A stretch of DNA of 64,000 nucleotides from Flavobacterium aestivum (GCF_026870175.2 NZ_CP113977.2:3224001-3288000), one strand, 5' to 3'; positions 35,772-44,703 are shown, counted from the stretch's first letter. Program-made: numbers and translations. Notes: generated by a model from the letters alone, not told the origin.

Positions 35772-35845
35772 TCATTATTTTGTTTCAGGTTTCAGGTTTC
35801 AGATTTTCATTTCAACAACTTGAAACTTTAAACTTAAAACCTACA
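35772..35845. repeat. GTTTCAGG/AAACTT word-repeat spacer
   Basis: TTTGTTTCAGGTTTCAGGTTTCAG followed by CAACTTGAAACTTTAAACTTAAAACC. Words recur in both orientations as in the hisH spacer. Confidence 0.5.
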
Positions 35846-35855
35846 AACTATTTTA

Positions 35856-35863
35856 TATTTTTG
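35856..35863 (+). promoter_or_regulatory. TATTTTTG -7 box close to the HSDR_N-domain gene start
   Basis: TATTTTTG ends only 4 nt before the ATG at 35868. Transcription from this box would start at or just after the ATG, which suggests a leaderless mRNA. Confidence 0.45.
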
Positions 35864-35867
35864 CTAC

Positions 35868-36335
35868 ATGCAAAAACTCAATTTTCCTTCTTATATTTTT
35901 CGATTCAAAAATAACGAAAATAAAGTATCTATTTTTGATGCCATCAGGAAAAAATTCATCATTCTCACACCTGAAGAATGGGTTCGCCAGCACGTGGTGA
36001 GTTATTTAATCGAAGAAAAAAAATACCCTAAATCTTTAATCAATGTCGAAAAAGTTTTAAAAGTCAACGGCTTAAGAAAGCGATATGATATCGTAGTTTT
36101 CAATACAGATGGAACAATTTTCATATTAATAGAATGCAAAGCCCCTGAAGTTAAAATTTCTCAAGCCACATTCGATCAGATTGCAAGATATAATATGACA
36201 CTGGAAGCCGAATTTTTGATGGTAACCAATGGACTTAATCATTATTTTTGTCTCATGGATTTTGAGAATGAAAGATATGAATTTTTGAGAGAGCTTCCAG
36301 ATTACAATGAAAAGAAAGCAGAAAACAAAGTGTAA
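35868..36335 (+). CDS. HsdR N-terminal (HSDR_N_2) nuclease-like protein
   Basis: The product has 155 residues and corresponds to the isolated N-terminal PD-(D/E)xK domain of type I restriction endonucleases. The nuclease core is visible: TPEEWVRQHVVSYLIEEK...KRYDIVVFNTDGTIFILIECKAPEVKISQATFDQIARYN, with the D and E-x-K catalytic residues. No helicase, methylase or specificity gene is adjacent, so it is not a full restriction system. It is widely conserved as a stand-alone protein in Bacteroidota, of uncertain role. Confidence 0.85.
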   Translation: MQKLNFPSYIFRFKNNENKVSIFDAIRKKFIILTPEEWVRQHVVSYLIEEKKYPKSLINVEKVLKVNGLRKRYDIVVFNTDGTIFILIECKAPEVKISQATFDQIARYNMTLEAEFLMVTNGLNHYFCLMDFENERYEFLRELPDYNEKKAENKV

Positions 36336-36412
36336 AAAAAGAATTATATAAAATTAAATATTTAAAGACCTTTAAATATTAATTTCAAATTCATTAAATA
36401 AAACAAATCTAC

Positions 36413-37408
36413 TTGGAAAAAATAGCCGTTGTTATACTAAATTGGAATGGAGTGAAATTATTAGAACAATTTTTGCCTTCCGTAATTCAATTTTCTCCAG
36501 AAGCCGATGTATATGTTGCTGACAATGCTTCTACAGATGAATCGGTAACTTACATAAAAAATAATTTCCCTACTGTCAAAATAGTACAAAACAAAACCAA
36601 CCAAGGCTTTGCTGGAGGCTATAATGAAGCACTTCAACACATTGATACAGAGATTTATGCTTTAGTGAATTCAGACATAGAAGTAACAGAAAATTGGCTA
36701 AAACCAATACTAGAAACATTTAGCACTGAACCAAAAACAGCTATAATCCAACCTAAAATATTAGACTTTAAGCGAAAAGAATACTTTGAATACGCAGGTG
36801 CTGGTGGTGGATTCATTGATCAATTTGGATACCCATACTGTCGCGGGCGGATTTTTGATACTCTAGAAAAAGACAATGGACAGTATAATGATGAAAAGGA
36901 AATCTTCTGGGCATCTGGAGCTTGCTTCTTTATTCGTAGTGCCGTTTATAAAGATTTGAAAGGTTTTGATCAAGATTTTTTTGCACATCAGGAAGAAATT
37001 GATTTATGTTGGCGAGCAATTAACAAAGGACATGTAATAAAATACACCTCAGAATCAATTGTTTACCATGTAGGTGGTGCAACTTTACAACAAGCTAATC
37101 CTCAAAAAACATACCTTAATTTCCGCAATTCTTTGCTAATGTTAACCAAAAATTTGCCACAAAACACCCTCTATCAAGTACTTATAATTAGATTATTGTT
37201 GGATGGTGTTGCAGGTGTTAAATACGTATTTGGAGGTCAATTTAAACATTGTTGGGCTATTATTAGAGCACATTTCTCTTTTTACAGCTTATTTTTAAGA
37301 AATTATAAAAAAAGAGAAAAAAATCAAGTTGAGAAATACTTTAAAGCGAAAAGCATCGTTTATGATTACTATGTTAAAAATGGCACAGTTTTTGTTGAAA
37401 TAAATTAA
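36413..37408 (+). CDS. Glycosyltransferase family 2
   Basis: The product has 331 residues, a GT-A fold of the rhamnosyltransferase-like type. Landmarks are IAVVILNWNGVKLLEQFLPSV, YVADNASTDES, NQGFAGGYNEAL, LVNSDIEVTENWL (the DxD-like metal site), GAGGGFIDQFGYPYCRGRIF and FFAHQEEIDLCWRA. It transfers a sugar from a nucleotide donor to a cell-surface polysaccharide or lipid. It must start at TTG 36413: a TAA lies six codons upstream, with no ATG before the first motif. The next gene is an independently promoted lipoprotein. Confidence 0.9.
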   Translation: MEKIAVVILNWNGVKLLEQFLPSVIQFSPEADVYVADNASTDESVTYIKNNFPTVKIVQNKTNQGFAGGYNEALQHIDTEIYALVNSDIEVTENWLKPILETFSTEPKTAIIQPKILDFKRKEYFEYAGAGGGFIDQFGYPYCRGRIFDTLEKDNGQYNDEKEIFWASGACFFIRSAVYKDLKGFDQDFFAHQEEIDLCWRAINKGHVIKYTSESIVYHVGGATLQQANPQKTYLNFRNSLLMLTKNLPQNTLYQVLIIRLLLDGVAGVKYVFGGQFKHCWAIIRAHFSFYSLFLRNYKKREKNQVEKYFKAKSIVYDYYVKNGTVFVEIN

Positions 37409-37443
37409 CAATAATTTACATTTTAAATTAATAATTAAAAAAC

Positions 37444-37451
37444 TAACTTTG
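37444..37451 (+). promoter_or_regulatory. TAACTTTG -7 box of the OmpA lipoprotein gene
   Basis: TAACTTTG fits TAnnTTTG and lies 30 nt upstream of the ATG at 37482. Confidence 0.6.
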
Positions 37452-37481
37452 TAATTCACGTTTAATTAAATTTTGCATTTT

Positions 37482-38333
37482 ATGAAAAAATTAATGATCA
37501 CTCTGTCCGCTTTAGCGCTCCTAACTTCATGCGTTTCTAAAAAAGAATACGCAGCCTTGGAAGCTAAAAATAAGGAAACACAGGATTTATTAAATACTTG
37601 TACAGTAAAACTAAATTCTTGCTTAGAAGAAAAAGCTGGACTTACCGCAACAGTTGCTGGTCTAAAAGAAACCAATCAGCACTTAATAAACACTTCTAAG
37701 GATATGACGCTTTTAACAACTAAAGGAGCTGAAAATATCGAGAAAGCTTTAGAGTCTATCAAAGAAAAAGATTTGAAAATTAGCAGAATGCAAGATGCCT
37801 TGACTAAAAAGGATAGCGTTACACTTGCAGTAGTAACTAGTTTGAAATCTGTTGTTGGAATGGATGATAAAGATATCGAAATCAATGTTGATAAAGGAGT
37901 AGTATTCATCTCTATCTCTGATAAAATGTTATTCAAAAGTGGTAGTTATGAAGTAAGCGACAAAGCAAAAGGAGTTTTGACTAAAGTTGCTAAAGTAATC
38001 AATGACAAACCAGATTTTGAATGTATGGTTGAAGGTCACACTGATACTGATGTTTTAAGAGGAAACTCTTGTTTAATTGATAACTGGGATTTAAGTGTAA
38101 AACGTTCTACTGCTATTATCCGTATTTTATCTAATGATTTAGGAGTAAAACCAGAGCAATTAATCGCTGCTGGTAGAAGTTCATTCGTTCCTTTGGTACC
38201 AAATGATTCTCCAGAAAACAAATCTAAAAACAGAAGAACTCGTATCTATGTAATGCCAAAAATTGATCAGTTCTATGATATGGTTGAAAAAGAAATGAAA
38301 AAACAACCAGGAGCAGCACCAGCAGGAAAATAA
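37482..38333 (+). CDS. OmpA-family outer-membrane lipoprotein
   Basis: The product has 283 residues. A lipoprotein signal ends in the lipobox LLTSC (Cys near residue 17). A coiled-coil linker (AALEAKNKETQDLL...KETNQHLINTSKDMTLLTTKGAENIEKALESIKEK) precedes the OmpA peptidoglycan-binding domain (MLFKSGSYEVSDKAKGVLTKVAKVI, VEGHTDTDVL, LSVKRSTAIIRIL, AAGRSSFVPLVPN, NRRTRIYVMP). It should anchor the outer membrane to peptidoglycan. It is preceded by its own promoter and ends in a strong terminator, a highly expressed gene pattern. The start at 37482 replaces a TTG three codons upstream. Confidence 0.9.
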   Translation: MKKLMITLSALALLTSCVSKKEYAALEAKNKETQDLLNTCTVKLNSCLEEKAGLTATVAGLKETNQHLINTSKDMTLLTTKGAENIEKALESIKEKDLKISRMQDALTKKDSVTLAVVTSLKSVVGMDDKDIEINVDKGVVFISISDKMLFKSGSYEVSDKAKGVLTKVAKVINDKPDFECMVEGHTDTDVLRGNSCLIDNWDLSVKRSTAIIRILSNDLGVKPEQLIAAGRSSFVPLVPNDSPENKSKNRRTRIYVMPKIDQFYDMVEKEMKKQPGAAPAGK

Positions 38334-38354
38334 TAGTCTTTTTTCTTTCGCAAT

Positions 38355-38389
38355 AAAAAAACGCCTCGATAAATTCGAGGCGTTTTTTT
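38355..38389 (+). terminator. Strong terminator after the OmpA gene
   Basis: AAAAAAACGCCTCGA (38355-38369) pairs with TCGAGGCGTTTTTTT (38375-38389), a 15-bp stem with a 5-nt loop whose lower part is the A/T run. It lies 21 nt after the stop codon. Confidence 0.92.
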
Positions 38390-38460
38390 ATACCCATTTC
38401 TTTTGCTACCAAGGATTTATTAGGCAAAGCAAATTTCATTTCCCATAAACTTCTTTAAAG

Positions 38461-39486
38461 TTACAATATACCATAATTTAGAGGTAATGTATCTCCCATT
38501 TTCTTTTCAGACATATCACCTAAAAAAGTAATACTTCCAATATTAGAATTATTACCATACTTATAAATATAGAATGTATTGGTTTCAAAAATAATTTTTG
38601 ATTGTTCTCTATCGTCATATTCTATATCAAAAGAAGCAAAAACACCTTTATCTAATTTTTGTGCCTTCTGCGGAAGTATTTCAACTTTTATCAAATCCTC
38701 TCCTTCTTTAATTACTTTAAAACAAGTATTTGGATTTACAGCCAATTGATTACTATATATCAAAAATTTATCTTTACCTAAAATGTTATTTGAAAGATCT
38801 CTAAAAAAATGAACTTGAGAGCCTTGAAATGTTTTTTCCCGTTTGGCTAAAACTTCATTTGAGTTATTTGTTTCCACAAAACGACTAAAGCCTTGATAAA
38901 GACACTTAACAGCATTATCAGGCTTCACACTTAAGCTATTAAAATTAACCTCAAAAGTTACCAGTTCATAGTTTATTTTATAACCTAAAGAAGTATTTAA
39001 TATTATCAAAGGTTTATCCGAGAAAGCTTTTAGAATATAATTCTCCTTGTCGTATTTAAAATAAATATCATCTTCATTTTGAATAAATGTATTTAAAGCA
39101 TTAATTGTTTCTCCTAAAAAAAATCTTCTAAACAGCTGGAGCTTCTCCTTTCTTGTAAATTTATCATTTCGGGTGATTACAACCTCATTAAGTTTATTCA
39201 ACAAAGGTTTCATTAAGATATTTAGCTCCTTCTTGGAATCAAACGATGACAAAAAAATAGTTTGATACCCAGGACAACTTATTACCAGAACATTATTTGC
39301 TTCATAATTATAATCTAAACTAAAATGTCCTTCTTTATCAGAAGTTGCCGAAATTGTAGTTCCGTCTAAATAGACATCAGCATCAGATAATGGTATTTTT
39401 TTTTCATTAAAAATTGTGCCGTTAACAATTTGAGCAACAGAATTTAAAGAAAAAACTAAAGATAAGATTGTAATTAGTACTCTCAT
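38461..39486 (-). CDS. Secreted protein with carboxypeptidase-like regulatory domain
   Basis: The product has 341 residues with a signal peptide (MRVLITILSLVFSLNSVAQ, cleavage near 19). Residues about 20-95 form a CarboxypepD_reg-like beta sandwich (VNGTIFNEKKIPLSDADVYLDGTTISATSDKEGHFSLDY...VLVISCPGYQTIFLS) like that at the start of TonB-dependent receptors, but the protein has no barrel. The remaining 240 residues are beta-rich, with no known motif. It is a common stand-alone family in Flavobacteriia. The function is unknown. Confidence 0.75.
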   Translation of the reverse strand: MRVLITILSLVFSLNSVAQIVNGTIFNEKKIPLSDADVYLDGTTISATSDKEGHFSLDYNYEANNVLVISCPGYQTIFLSSFDSKKELNILMKPLLNKLNEVVITRNDKFTRKEKLQLFRRFFLGETINALNTFIQNEDDIYFKYDKENYILKAFSDKPLIILNTSLGYKINYELVTFEVNFNSLSVKPDNAVKCLYQGFSRFVETNNSNEVLAKREKTFQGSQVHFFRDLSNNILGKDKFLIYSNQLAVNPNTCFKVIKEGEDLIKVEILPQKAQKLDKGVFASFDIEYDDREQSKIIFETNTFYIYKYGNNSNIGSITFLGDMSEKKMGDTLPLNYGIL

Positions 39487-39582
39487 AAATAATATAATAT
39501 TAGGGGTTGTTTTAATCGTACAACGCCTAAAATGTTATTTTATTACGAAATTTACAACGTTTTATATAAATAAAGATTTTAC

Positions 39583-40203
39583 TTATAAGATATCTATACT
39601 TCCCTTTCCTTCCCTAATAACAATAGGTTCATATTCTGACAAGTCTATGATAGTAGATCCAATATTATCACCATATCCACCATCAATTACCAAATCAACA
39701 AGATTTTGCCATTTTTCAAAAATAAGCTCAGGATCAGTAGTGTACTCAATCACTTCATCCTCATCGTGAATAGAAGTTGAAACAATTGGATTTCCTAATT
39801 GACGAACTATTTCTAAAACTATAGCATTATCAGGTATACGAATACCAACGGTTGTTTTCTTTTTAAACTCTTTAGGTAAATTATTATTCCCCGGAAGAAT
39901 AAATGTATAAGGCCCCGGCAATGCTCTTTTAAGCAATTTAAAAGTAGAAGTATCTATTTGCTTTACATAATCTGATAAGTTACTCAAATCATGGCAAATA
40001 AATGAGAAATTTGCCTTTTCTAATTTTACTCCTTTTATTTTAGCAATTTTTTCAAGAGCCCGAGAATTAGTAATATCGCAACCTAATCCATAAACAGTAT
40101 CTGTTGGATAAATGACCAGGCCACCTTCTTTTAGTACTTTTACCACTTTAGCTATAGCAGCTTCACTCGGCTTATCGGGATATATCTTTATTATTTGAGC
40201 CAT
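39583..40203 (-). CDS. TsaC/YciO-family protein (Sua5-like)
   Basis: The product has 206 residues. GGLVIYPTDTVYGLGCDI, KANFSFICHDLSNLSDYV, LPGPYTFILPG, TTVGIRIPDN and NPIVSTSIHDED trace the Sua5/YrdC/YciO fold that binds ATP and L-threonine. The full-length pattern IYPDKPSEAAIAKVVKVLKEGG...VIDGGYGDNIGSTIIDLSEYEPIVIREGKGSIDIL resembles E. coli YciO (also about 206 residues) more than TsaC. NCBI-style annotation would call it L-threonylcarbamoyladenylate synthase; whether it makes t6A alone cannot be settled here. Confidence 0.85.
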   Translation of the reverse strand: MAQIIKIYPDKPSEAAIAKVVKVLKEGGLVIYPTDTVYGLGCDITNSRALEKIAKIKGVKLEKANFSFICHDLSNLSDYVKQIDTSTFKLLKRALPGPYTFILPGNNNLPKEFKKKTTVGIRIPDNAIVLEIVRQLGNPIVSTSIHDEDEVIEYTTDPELIFEKWQNLVDLVIDGGYGDNIGSTIIDLSEYEPIVIREGKGSIDIL

Positions 40204-40285
40204 AAGATTTTTTGTTTAAAGTTTAGAAAAAAATTTTAAAGATAAAAGTCTTACATAATAAAAACTTGAAACCAGAAACATTTTC

Positions 40286-42619
40286 TTAACCTATGATATC
40301 CAATTTTGCAAAACGCAGTAATAATTTTTTAATACCACCAACTTCAAATTTAATTTCCGCTTTTTTATCCGCTCCTACACCTTCCATATTGATTACTTGA
40401 CCTTTTCCAAAACGTTCATGCATAACTACATTTCCAGCAACTAGCTTATTATCAAACAAATTAGCCTTTCCAGATGAAGCATCACTAGATACTGGCTTCA
40501 ATTTGCGCAAATTGATATCCGATTTTGGTTCATTGTCTGTAACGTATTTAGGTGGCGTACTTCCTACCGGCTTAGCCAAACGTAATTTAGATTTATCCAC
40601 ATCTCCAAATACATCACCATCATTTGCAGGACTATAGCGGTAGTTCCTTTCTGGTGGCGTAAGATATTCCAAATATTGGCTTTCTATTTCTTCAATAAAA
40701 CGAGAAGGCTCACTATCTGTCAGTTTACCCCAACGGTAACGCGATTGTGCATAAGTTAAATACGCTTGATGCTCTGCACGTGTTAAGGCTACATAAAATA
40801 ATCGTCGTTCTTCTTCTAATTCACTTCGTGTACTCATACTCATGGCACTAGGAAACAAATCTTCTTCCATTCCAACCACAAATACATGTTGAAATTCAAG
40901 TCCTTTTGCCAAGTGTATCGTCATCAAAGCCACACGATCTTCATCGCTGGTATCTTTATCAAGATCAGTAGCAAGTGCTACGTCTTCCATAAATTCAGAT
41001 AATGCTCCACGAGCGCCATCTACTTCTTTTTGTCCTTCAGTAAAATCCTTAATTCCGTTTAACAACTCTTCTATATTCTGAATTCTTGCCATTCCTTCGG
41101 GAGTAGCATCTTTTTTCAGCTCTTGAATCAAACCCGTTTTTTTGGCTACATGATCTGTTAAATAAAAGGCATCTTGATTTTCATTAATCACCTGAAAACT
41201 CTGAATCATAGTCACAAAATCAAGCAATTTTTGTTTGGTTCCCGAATTCAACTTCAAATCAATTCGCTCAATGTTTTGCATCACTTCAAAAATCGAACGT
41301 TTATAGTGATTGGCGGCAATGGTCAGTTTTTCAATAGTCGTATTCCCAATTCCACGTGCTGGGTAATTGATCACACGAATCAAAGCTTCCTCATCTTTTG
41401 GATTAAGAACCAATCGCAGATAGCACAATACATCTTTTACCTCTTTTCTTTGATAAAAAGACAATCCTCCATAAATACGGTACGGAATATCTCTTTTTCT
41501 GAGCGCATCTTCCATTGCACGGGATTGCGCGTTGGTACGGTACAAAATGGCAAAAGCTCCATTATGCAATTGATGGTTCATTTTTTGTTCCCAAATTGTA
41601 CTGGCCACAAAACGCCCTTCTTCATTATCTGTAATACTACGGTGTATTTTTATTTTAGGGCCAAACTCATTGGCTGTCCAAACTACCTTATCCAGTTTTA
41701 CCTTATTTTTATCAATAATAGTGTTGGCCGCTTCTACAATATTTCTGGTCGAACGGTAATTTTGTTCCAATCTAAAGGTTTTTACTCCTTCATAATCTTT
41801 CTGGAAATTCAAGATATTATTGATGTTCGCTCCACGAAATGCATAAATACTTTGCGCATCATCCCCAACCACACAGATATTCTGAAACTTATCTGACAAA
41901 GCACGAACAATCAAATACTGAGAATGATTCGTATCCTGATACTCATCTACCAAGATGTAACGAAAACGGTTTTGGTATTTCGCTAGAACTTCTGGGAAAC
42001 GTGTTAGCAATTCGTTAGTTTTTAACAACAAATCATCAAAATCCATCGCACCAGCTTTAAAACAACGATCCACATAATGCTGATAAATTTCTCCCATACG
42101 AGGCTTTTTACTCATTGCATCAGCCTCCTGTAAATCCCTATCGTTAAAATATGCTTTTACGGTAATCAAACTGTTCTTAAAGTTTGAAATCCTACTTAAA
42201 ACTTGTTTAGGTTTATACACATCACGATCCAATTGCATTTCTTTGATAATCGCCGAAATGGCACGTAAGGAATCCTGAGAATCATAAATCGTAAAGTTAG
42301 ATGGATATCCTAAATGGTCTGCTTCAGAACGCAAAATTCGGGCAAAAATAGAGTGAAAAGTCCCCATCCATAGATTTTTAGCTTCACTGGCTCCCACAAT
42401 ATCCGAAATACGATTCTTCATCTCCCGCGCTGCCTTATTGGTAAAGGTAAGCGACAAAATATTAAATGCGTCAATGCCTTGATGCATCAAATAAGCAATT
42501 CTGATGGTAAGTACACGTGTTTTCCCTGAGCCAGCACCGGCAATAATAATCATAGGACCATCCTTTTGCAATACTGGTTCACGTTGTGCCTCGTTAAGTT
42601 GTTCTATATATTTTTGCAT
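40286..42619 (-). CDS. uvrD: UvrD/PcrA-type ATP-dependent DNA helicase
   Basis: The product has 777 residues from ATG 42617-42619; the frame extends 17 codons further but the TATTTTTG box at 42640-42647 lies inside that extension and excludes it. Superfamily I motifs: EPVLQKDGPMIIIAGAGSGKTRVL (Walker A near 24-35), SLTFTNKAA, ILVDEYQDTN, VVGDDAQSIYAFRGA, LEQNYRS, LMTIHLAKGLEFQHVFVVG and VALTRA. The C-terminus (MHERFGKGQVINMEGVGADKKAEIKF) is the UvrD/PcrA tail that contacts RNA polymerase. It unwinds DNA 3'-5' in repair, replication restart and transcription-coupled repair. Confidence 0.95.
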   Translation of the reverse strand: MQKYIEQLNEAQREPVLQKDGPMIIIAGAGSGKTRVLTIRIAYLMHQGIDAFNILSLTFTNKAAREMKNRISDIVGASEAKNLWMGTFHSIFARILRSEADHLGYPSNFTIYDSQDSLRAISAIIKEMQLDRDVYKPKQVLSRISNFKNSLITVKAYFNDRDLQEADAMSKKPRMGEIYQHYVDRCFKAGAMDFDDLLLKTNELLTRFPEVLAKYQNRFRYILVDEYQDTNHSQYLIVRALSDKFQNICVVGDDAQSIYAFRGANINNILNFQKDYEGVKTFRLEQNYRSTRNIVEAANTIIDKNKVKLDKVVWTANEFGPKIKIHRSITDNEEGRFVASTIWEQKMNHQLHNGAFAILYRTNAQSRAMEDALRKRDIPYRIYGGLSFYQRKEVKDVLCYLRLVLNPKDEEALIRVINYPARGIGNTTIEKLTIAANHYKRSIFEVMQNIERIDLKLNSGTKQKLLDFVTMIQSFQVINENQDAFYLTDHVAKKTGLIQELKKDATPEGMARIQNIEELLNGIKDFTEGQKEVDGARGALSEFMEDVALATDLDKDTSDEDRVALMTIHLAKGLEFQHVFVVGMEEDLFPSAMSMSTRSELEEERRLFYVALTRAEHQAYLTYAQSRYRWGKLTDSEPSRFIEEIESQYLEYLTPPERNYRYSPANDGDVFGDVDKSKLRLAKPVGSTPPKYVTDNEPKSDINLRKLKPVSSDASSGKANLFDNKLVAGNVVMHERFGKGQVINMEGVGADKKAEIKFEVGGIKKLLLRFAKLDIIG

Positions 42620-42639
42620 GAAAAAAAATCTGTTTAATG

Positions 42640-42647
42640 CAAAAATA
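42640..42647 (-). promoter_or_regulatory. TATTTTTG -7 box of the UvrD-type gene
   Basis: TATTTTTG on the minus strand is 20 nt upstream of the ATG at 42619 and fixes the start choice. Confidence 0.6.
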
Positions 42648-42741
42648 GCAATTTTAGAATGAATATGCATCCCTTACCCGAATTCAGATTACAGCTTTAT
42701 CAGAATAGAAAGAATGCAGTTCTCTAAATAAACCAAAAGCA

Positions 42742-43161
42742 TCAATTAGGATACAGTTCCTTAATATGCTCAATAGATTTCTTTACTAATTGACTCAGTA
42801 TCTCTATATCAATATCTTCTATTTTTTGAATGTACAAACAAGCTTTACTGGTCTTATGTTTTTCTAATTTAGAAAGCAACAATTCTTTCTCTTCAAAAGT
42901 TGAAGCCAGATATATAGTAAGGGCATTTTTCCTTGATGCCAGTCCTACAAGTGGAGCATTTCCGGCATGTCCGCTTTCGTACTTGTAATTATATATACCG
43001 AATCCAACAATACCTGTTCCCCACATTTTCGGCTCAAATCCAGACAGTTTACTTAGCAAATCAATTATAAAAATACAGTCTTCATGTCTTTTTGCATTAC
43101 TAATGGATACTAAAAAGTCGGCGACACTATTTTCAGTTTCAATTGTTTTATTTTTTGCCAT
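42742..43161 (-). CDS. DUF1801 (YdhG-like) protein
   Basis: The product has 139 residues. ADFLVSISNAKRHEDCIFIIDLLSKLSGFEPKMWGTGIVGFGIYNYKYESGHAG is the DUF1801 core, and the C-terminal EDIDIEILSQLVKKSIEHIKELYP matches. No catalytic residues are known. It is a small cytosolic protein of unknown role. It follows the NTF2-like lipoprotein gene on the same strand but lies beyond a terminator. Confidence 0.8.
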   Translation of the reverse strand: MAKNKTIETENSVADFLVSISNAKRHEDCIFIIDLLSKLSGFEPKMWGTGIVGFGIYNYKYESGHAGNAPLVGLASRKNALTIYLASTFEEKELLLSKLEKHKTSKACLYIQKIEDIDIEILSQLVKKSIEHIKELYPN

Positions 43162-43217
43162 TATCTCTAGGTTTTACAGTTGAATAATACATTTTAGTAC
43201 CAATAAATTTTAAAAAT

Positions 43218-43251
43218 AAAAAAAGCTACAATTTTTATAATCATAGCTTTT
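43218..43251 (-). terminator. Terminator of the NTF2-like lipoprotein gene
   Basis: AAAAGCTA (43221-43228) pairs with TAGCTTTT (43244-43251), 8 bp with a 15-nt loop, followed on the minus strand by TTTATTTTT. It is 44 nt past the stop codon. Confidence 0.7.
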
Positions 43252-43294
43252 CATTTTTATTCTTTATATAGCAAATATTTTCTTAAACGACGAG

Positions 43295-43825
43295 TTACTT
43301 AGCTTTAATAGAATCCATTTTTTTATTCATCGAACTCGACTCGTTCATTTGTTTCATCATAACCGTAGGGTCAGTATAACTCCAATGCTCAATAACTTTG
43401 CCATCTTTTATTTTTACTAGATCAACTACATTTTCATTCATTACGGTTCCGGCAGGCATCCCCATACTGGCATCTATTGCTGTACCGGTTATTTTTGAAA
43501 GCGTAAAAACATAATCCGCATTTGCAGATGTTGTAATGATATCAAATTTTAAATCTTTCATATGGTTATGCATATCAATAAGCATAGGCTTGAGGCTATC
43601 CCCTCCTTTTATTTCTTTTCCACTAGGCCCCATGTGATCAACTACATCGTCTGCAATTAGACTATTTATAGTTTCTGCGTCGCCAGTTTCAATGGCCTTA
43701 ATAATTTTGGCGTTAATGTCTAAATTTTTCTGATTTGGATCCGCCATCGAAGTAGTCCCTGAATCTTTGCAGGAGACAAACAAACAAAATAAACCTGTTA
43801 CCGTTAAAGCTAGATTTTTTTTCAT
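43295..43825 (-). CDS. NTF2/SnoaL-like lipoprotein
   Basis: The product has 176 residues. The signal peptide ends in the lipobox LFVSC (Cys near residue 19). The mature domain is SnoaL/ester-cyclase-like: NAKIIKAIETGDAETINSLIADDVVDHMGPSGKEIKGGDSLKPMLIDMHNHMKDLKFDI, then a beta strand ending in VDLVKIKDGKVIEHWSYTDP. The polar tail (MMKQMNESSSMNKKMDS) is Met/Ser-rich. It probably sits in the periplasmic or outer-membrane leaflet; the ligand is unknown. It is not similar enough to the NTF2 gene in the his operon to be a recent paralogue. Confidence 0.78.
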   Translation of the reverse strand: MKKNLALTVTGLFCLFVSCKDSGTTSMADPNQKNLDINAKIIKAIETGDAETINSLIADDVVDHMGPSGKEIKGGDSLKPMLIDMHNHMKDLKFDIITTSANADYVFTLSKITGTAIDASMGMPAGTVMNENVVDLVKIKDGKVIEHWSYTDPTVMMKQMNESSSMNKKMDSIKAK

Positions 43826-44125
43826 ACCATTTTAATTTAAATTAAACTAACTATTTGAAAATAAAGCATCTAATTTAACAAATTAAATAAAATATTGTAG
43901 CTTTTTTTTGAAAAAAAATCTATTTATATGTTTTCGAGAATAGAAACCACAAATAGAGTATCAATAAAACCATATCCAAAAAAAAGTCCCACTAGAATTC
44001 TAATGGGACAAATTATTTCTATATCCTTTTAGTGAATATAACATCTTTATGAACAAGAAATACATCTGAATAACTGAATTAAATCATTTTCATAGCAAAT
44101 ATTAGTATTCACCAGTAAAAGAATA
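43826..44125. other. Intergenic region, 300 nt
   Basis: AT-rich, no ORF. It holds the terminator of the SYLF gene (43978-44009) and an oligo-T/oligo-A fold-back near 43905. Confidence 0.5.
43978..44009 (-). terminator. Terminator of the SYLF gene
   Basis: GTCCCA (43986-43991) pairs with TGGGAC (44004-44009); the interior TAGAATTCTA is itself palindromic. On the minus strand a run of eight T residues follows. It is 117 nt past the stop codon. Confidence 0.7.
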
Positions 44126-44665
44126 TTACATTTTATCAAATTTAAACTTTTGACCACCAACTGAGGCTTCATACATCAAACCACCTTTTTCCATGGTGAA
44201 TACCATAACTCCGTCAGTATATTTTGCGTTTCCTGACACACCAGCACTTACAGCTACTGCTGATGCTTGAGCAGCAAATTCGAATTTACTTTCTTTAAAA
44301 TGATCCATTCCTTCTTTTGTCTCAAAAAAGATTACTTCACGATATGCTTGTCCACCAGCTTGGAGACCAATACTTAACTGTGTCAACTTAGCCATACCTA
44401 TTAATTTACCTTTTTCATAAACTGCACCATTACCAGCTGCCCCTCCAACTCCAACTCCTCCTTTACCAACATTAGGAAAGATAACATACCCCTGAGCATT
44501 ATCAAAGATTGCTTTCATAAGATGGTCAGTTTTAATAAACTCAGCTTTTGCTGTATTACTGTCAGCTATAATTTTATCTTTTTTAGAGTCTGATTGTCCC
44601 AATATAGGCGCTATATTTATAAAACAAGCTACCAATATTATCCAAATAACATTTAATTTTTTCAT
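44126..44665 (-). CDS. SYLF-domain (YSC84-related) lipid-binding protein
   Basis: The product has 179 residues with a signal peptide (MKKLNVIWIILVACFINIAPILGQ, cleavage near 24). The SYLF domain follows: ADSNTAKAEFIKTDHLMKAIFDNAQGYVIFPNVGKGGVGVGGAAGNGAVYEKGKLIGMAKLTQLSIGLQAGGQAYREVIFF...FAAQASAVAVSAGVSGNAKYTDGVMVFTMEKGGLMYEASVGGQKF. SYLF domains bind phospholipids or phosphoinositides. In bacteria the role is unknown; the signal peptide suggests the periplasm or outer membrane. Confidence 0.85.
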   Translation of the reverse strand: MKKLNVIWIILVACFINIAPILGQSDSKKDKIIADSNTAKAEFIKTDHLMKAIFDNAQGYVIFPNVGKGGVGVGGAAGNGAVYEKGKLIGMAKLTQLSIGLQAGGQAYREVIFFETKEGMDHFKESKFEFAAQASAVAVSAGVSGNAKYTDGVMVFTMEKGGLMYEASVGGQKFKFDKM

Positions 44666-44703
44666 CTTATAAGTGTATTAAATTGTTGCAAAATTTCCTC
44701 CAT

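Noticed and set aside
35868..36335. Restriction-modification system
   Set aside because: Only the HsdR N-terminal domain is present; no methylase, specificity or motor gene lies nearby.
38224..38439. 71-codon minus-strand ORF over the OmpA terminator
   Set aside because: It crosses a strong intrinsic terminator and is antisense to the OmpA end.
41174..41896. 240-codon ORF opposite the UvrD-type helicase
   Set aside because: It lies entirely antisense inside a gene with full helicase motifs; its translation has no recognisable motif and biased composition.
43295..43825. NTF2-like lipoprotein as a paralogue of the NTF2 gene in the his operon
   Set aside because: Only the general fold is shared; no sequence block is conserved between them.
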